In this document: positions 63,301-64,000 of the stretch, piece after piece
Numbering within the stretch: position 1 is the stretch's first letter
How the letters are laid out: every line of letters begins with the position of its first letter
NCBI GenBank assembly: GCA_963643165.1
Contig: CAVIJD010000005.1
Coordinates: 15,735-79,734, forward strand
Source: F23-D06 sp963643165
GTDB taxonomy: Bacteria; Bacteroidota; Bacteroidia; Bacteroidales; WCHB1-69
DNA: 64,000 bases
Direction of reading: 5' to 3'
Made by a program: the position numbers and the translations under genes
Notes under the pieces: model-generated
Database searches by the model: none
What the model saw: only the letters and a program-made list of their open reading frames with translations
What the model was told of the DNA's origin: nothing

Positions 63301-64000
63301 GTTCCTCCAACGGCACGCTTGAGGTCGGCTATGTGACCAGCCTCACGGATGCCAGCACTTTCGTCTCGCTCTATACCTGCCCGCAAATCATGACACTTAC
63401 CGAAGTCGAACAGGTTTATAGCAGCGTGCCGGCATTAGGCGCAGGCAACAGTTACATTGCTTTCAAGTTCACCCCTGGACTCTATTCCGGTTATTACATG
63501 AGCCTCGAAGATGTATATGTTGAAACCATCCCGGCTTGTCCGAGACCTGGCCCTCTGACAGTGTCCAACGTTACCAGCACCTCAGTTGACCTTAGTTGGA
63601 CTGAGACCGGTTCTGCCACATCTTGGAACATCGAGTATGGTCCTCAAGGTTTCACGTTAGGCACGGGCACCACGGTGGTCGCCACTACCAACCCGTTCAC
63701 CGTTACGGGGCTTTCGTCTATGGCTTACGACTTCTATGTGCAGGCTGACTGCGGTAGCGGCTCAAGCAGCGAATGGCGCGGTCCTGCCATCGCAACCCCG
63801 GGCAGCTACAATATGCCCACCAGCGGCTCGATGACCATAACCGCATGCGACGCTACCATCTGTGATGACGGCGGAATCAACGGTGGTTATTCCAGTTCCT
63901 GTGATGGCACGATGACTATCAATCCTGAAACGCAAGGCAATATGATCAAGGTTCAGGGTGTCGGCACTTACTCATTTGAGTCTTGCTGCGACTATCTGGT
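57372..64000 (+). CDS. Giant secreted multi-domain surface protein (3' end beyond window)
   Basis: Open frame of 2209 codons without a stop, continuing past the right edge. A signal peptide (ILLSAIALLFAALGAVAQ) is followed by an adhesin-like beta region (about 20-278). Three modules of about 180 residues carry a YxYSQQIYTASEI-type core (about 279-459, 807-993, 1607-1786). Four choice-of-anchor-J/MAM-like modules start with PYxENFxxY (about 555-715, 1085-1246, 1335-1516, 1873-2055). Fibronectin III domains with WxxxYxV-like strands separate them. A CUB-like domain starts near 2145. No enzyme motif. In Bacteroidales such proteins usually end in a type IX secretion sorting domain, which cannot be checked here. 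Confidence 0.9.
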   Translation, partial: MKKILLSAIALLFAALGAVAQCDAPSDVHVSATWRNAKVTWRSPLMNDPMTLDYGVPQTGRVGAGVIPYSMGVRYPADSMQQFAGKRLSSVSFYPGESMDYTLNIYSGGTMSGDTSLSGCTLLHTQTIPASSLTVGAVNQIVLSSVLTVTGSEDLLVSFSVAPTSEAYPFGFGYTNGIEWQTNLVSEDSNATWQTWHISSQPTPGLFLQCHFVDVNVCSITAFNIFRDNVLLNTDPLCVHSYLDTSVVPGQQHCYTVQSVCGSTTTDASPFCLNIPTQPTCYPMVGNGTEGVNYLPLACFYRYSYSQQIYTASEIGAQSGTIASITFQYFYNEPYTWNNVTIYMANVADSVFASSSSWIPASELTEVYSGPIYCSNVDSNNVTVDFDQSFEWDGSSNVVVAILNGHGSYDGSSSRFYAHTTVGNRTLYRQNDSSPYNINTSMGSGNLTTNRTNMQFCFGPEPNCYKPTHLAVSNITSSGATLTWRRHSENDNSWEVMAVPSGYPVSSGTPITVSDTTYTLTTLQDDTEYDVYVRTVCSGTDQSDWVKKSFRTRCITHTGVPYVENFQGYGSGGSETYPYCWSRMTNNTTQYPYINSNNELYFYSYGDYYSLAASQALDLSNYAENTLALSFEIAKSSTNYGRLDVGIMTDPSDINTLTILKSYYPSDIVATNAFQTEYITLTQAYTQPVYLAFYAPSSPVSNYVLVKNVKVDYVPTCLAPSGLTISNVTGTAATISWTEALYGAQGYSLEYGVPGQQMTTMPVQENSYMLTGLTQGTQYQVNLYSNCAEGSADTLTAQFTTLSFVECMQPDTNANEITGTSTSTSYQIPVNNFYRYTYSQQIFTADEIDSTHTPTVLTGIAFEYNYSSPMTDKNNVQIYLAHRTSSSFSGSTDWTPISEATLVYEGPLNCSQGWNTFEFDDYFSYNGTDNLVVIVDDNSNDYNSSSYTFNTHSTANYKTLCRNSDSQNFDPANPGSGNYMTSRNDVKFFKCQQVSPQSCPIPMVYISGEESDAITVDWVSNGSESSWNLEYRAAGETAWTSVGVVSASPAVINNLNTDVDYEVRLQALCAAGDSSLWVYATAHTPCLAVDLPLTENFDAVTSDIPGCWSRLYNTSSATPSVSGASAYSGTKSLYFNCSSSNQYAYFISPRLNDNVMMNDLQIMFAAKKTSESYFIQVGIMSDPADPSTFVSVGNFTPSVENIWEEGEVLTSSYTGNGRHVAFRIPSWFSNSIYLDDIYVGNIPTCMHVGDISATEITAYGATITWVAGGSETSWNYIVGPAGTVDTETDASVSVSENSAIVDQLSPNTLYEIYIQAACSGSDQSTWTRYTFRTGCAALTAVPYTENFDSYVGATNTSSGNVSPACWSHINYSTSYDAYPLVYATTNAYSGANALYFYTYYSSYSSYSDLYAIMPEIDTLQLPINTLQLKFMAKSQSSSYPFNIQIGVMSNPADSSTFVPVTTVTANTTTYSLYEVNFNNYLGGGQYIAFKLELPTDMYSSRGGYIDDVVLNLMPQCSPVHSLEVSDIMGSSARISWEEGSLGTVSSYTLEYAVDDNNDNWIVASNSITGTSYLLGGLEPTTPYKVRVKVNCEDSESAYETVSFTTHCLAGGTVEIGTGTNTTTYFPSYTFYNYAYTQQVFLASELNGAATLRSVAFDAVSVGTANRTYQIYLMHTTENAPSSFLSASTAQLVYSGPVTFTTGWNTFNFTTPFQYNGTDNLVLIVVDMSGSYSSSNSFRCHTGPSGCSRYIYQDSSPYSISSVPSSGNSSTNRNNIRFGGDCDSTVTCIAPNMYVSAVSETTADISWIAGYQETAWEMDYTVQGDSVWTSVANPTGFTVQITGLTVNTPYQVRMRSVCGSGEESNYVYATFRTECGILGIPYSENFDSYSGAISTSSSTPAEYPNCEMPSCWTFLNLAQSSSTYQQAFISSYSSYATTGNCLFVKLGTGSPMYAVLPTLNVDINTLQLTFKYRNEGVSSSNGTLEVGYVTSLTDASTFVSLYTCPQIMTLTEVEQVYSSVPALGAGNSYIAFKFTPGLYSGYYMSLEDVYVETIPACPRPGPLTVSNVTSTSVDLSWTETGSATSWNIEYGPQGFTLGTGTTVVATTNPFTVTGLSSMAYDFYVQADCGSGSSSEWRGPAIATPGSYNMPTSGSMTITACDATICDDGGINGGYSSSCDGTMTINPETQGNMIKVQGVGTYSFESCCDYL

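Overview
The window reads as chromosomal DNA of a Bacteroidota member, most likely of the order Bacteroidales. At least seventeen genes are preceded by the Bacteroidota-type -7 element TAnnTTTG, and obvious Shine-Dalgarno sequences are scarce. The gene content agrees: an S46 dipeptidyl-peptidase of the DPP11 type, an S9 DPP4, a YitT-family protein, DUF2147, a DUF5106-like thioredoxin, a GH133/GT4/GH57 glycogen operon, the order rpsL-rpsG-fusA-rpsJ, and a giant secreted fibronectin III protein. Secreted peptidases, oxygen-sensitive serine dehydratase and Hdr-like proteins suggest an anaerobe living on peptides and amino acids. I cannot name the species.

Layout. 1-6735 holds core genes: tex (cut by the window start), gltX, yitT, sdaA and a YczE-like membrane protein. 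6736-14569 is an accessory island made of degraded transposases, repeats and short cargo genes. It contains an IS4-type remnant, a hypothetical gene flanked by 146-bp direct repeats, a DUF3791-DUF3990-DUF3791 operon resembling a toxin/partner module, a Fic AMP-transferase gene, and an 88-bp inverted-repeat-bounded transposase mosaic. A mobile element with inverted ends near CACGGCTGCCGCACGAA occurs five times (four in the island, one at 22377-22864), and its longer copies carry the start of an ISAs1-type transposase. The fifth copy has replaced the 3' end of pfkA.

14570-57036 is mainly housekeeping: a flavodoxin-like lipoprotein; trxB-sufB-ribK; a sirtuin with a lipoprotein; a LemA pair; pfkA; rplY; nnrD/E; secreted redox, protease and DUF2147 proteins; maf; dpp11-plsC; dpp4; pgi; a sodium/solute symporter; sua5 with an SRP RNA gene (39982-40080) upstream; an arginine-decarboxylase-like enzyme; nadE-kinase-tsaE-AlaDH-like; the glycogen operon; hdrB-hdrA; tRNA-Ala(GGC); rpsJ, fusA, rpsG, rpsL; and ettA. 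From 57372 a very large modular surface protein (at least 2209 residues) runs off the right edge.

How the genes work together. DPP11, DPP4 and the C1 peptidase cut extracellular peptides, and serine dehydratase feeds pyruvate. Pgi and PfkA run upper glycolysis, and the debranching enzyme, GT4 and GH57 handle stored glucan. TrxB, SufB and riboflavin kinase form a redox and cofactor operon. Sua5 and TsaE belong to t6A tRNA modification. The accessory island is the likeliest place for new biology, especially the DUF3990 operon and the promoter-leader it shares with a neighbouring unrelated gene.
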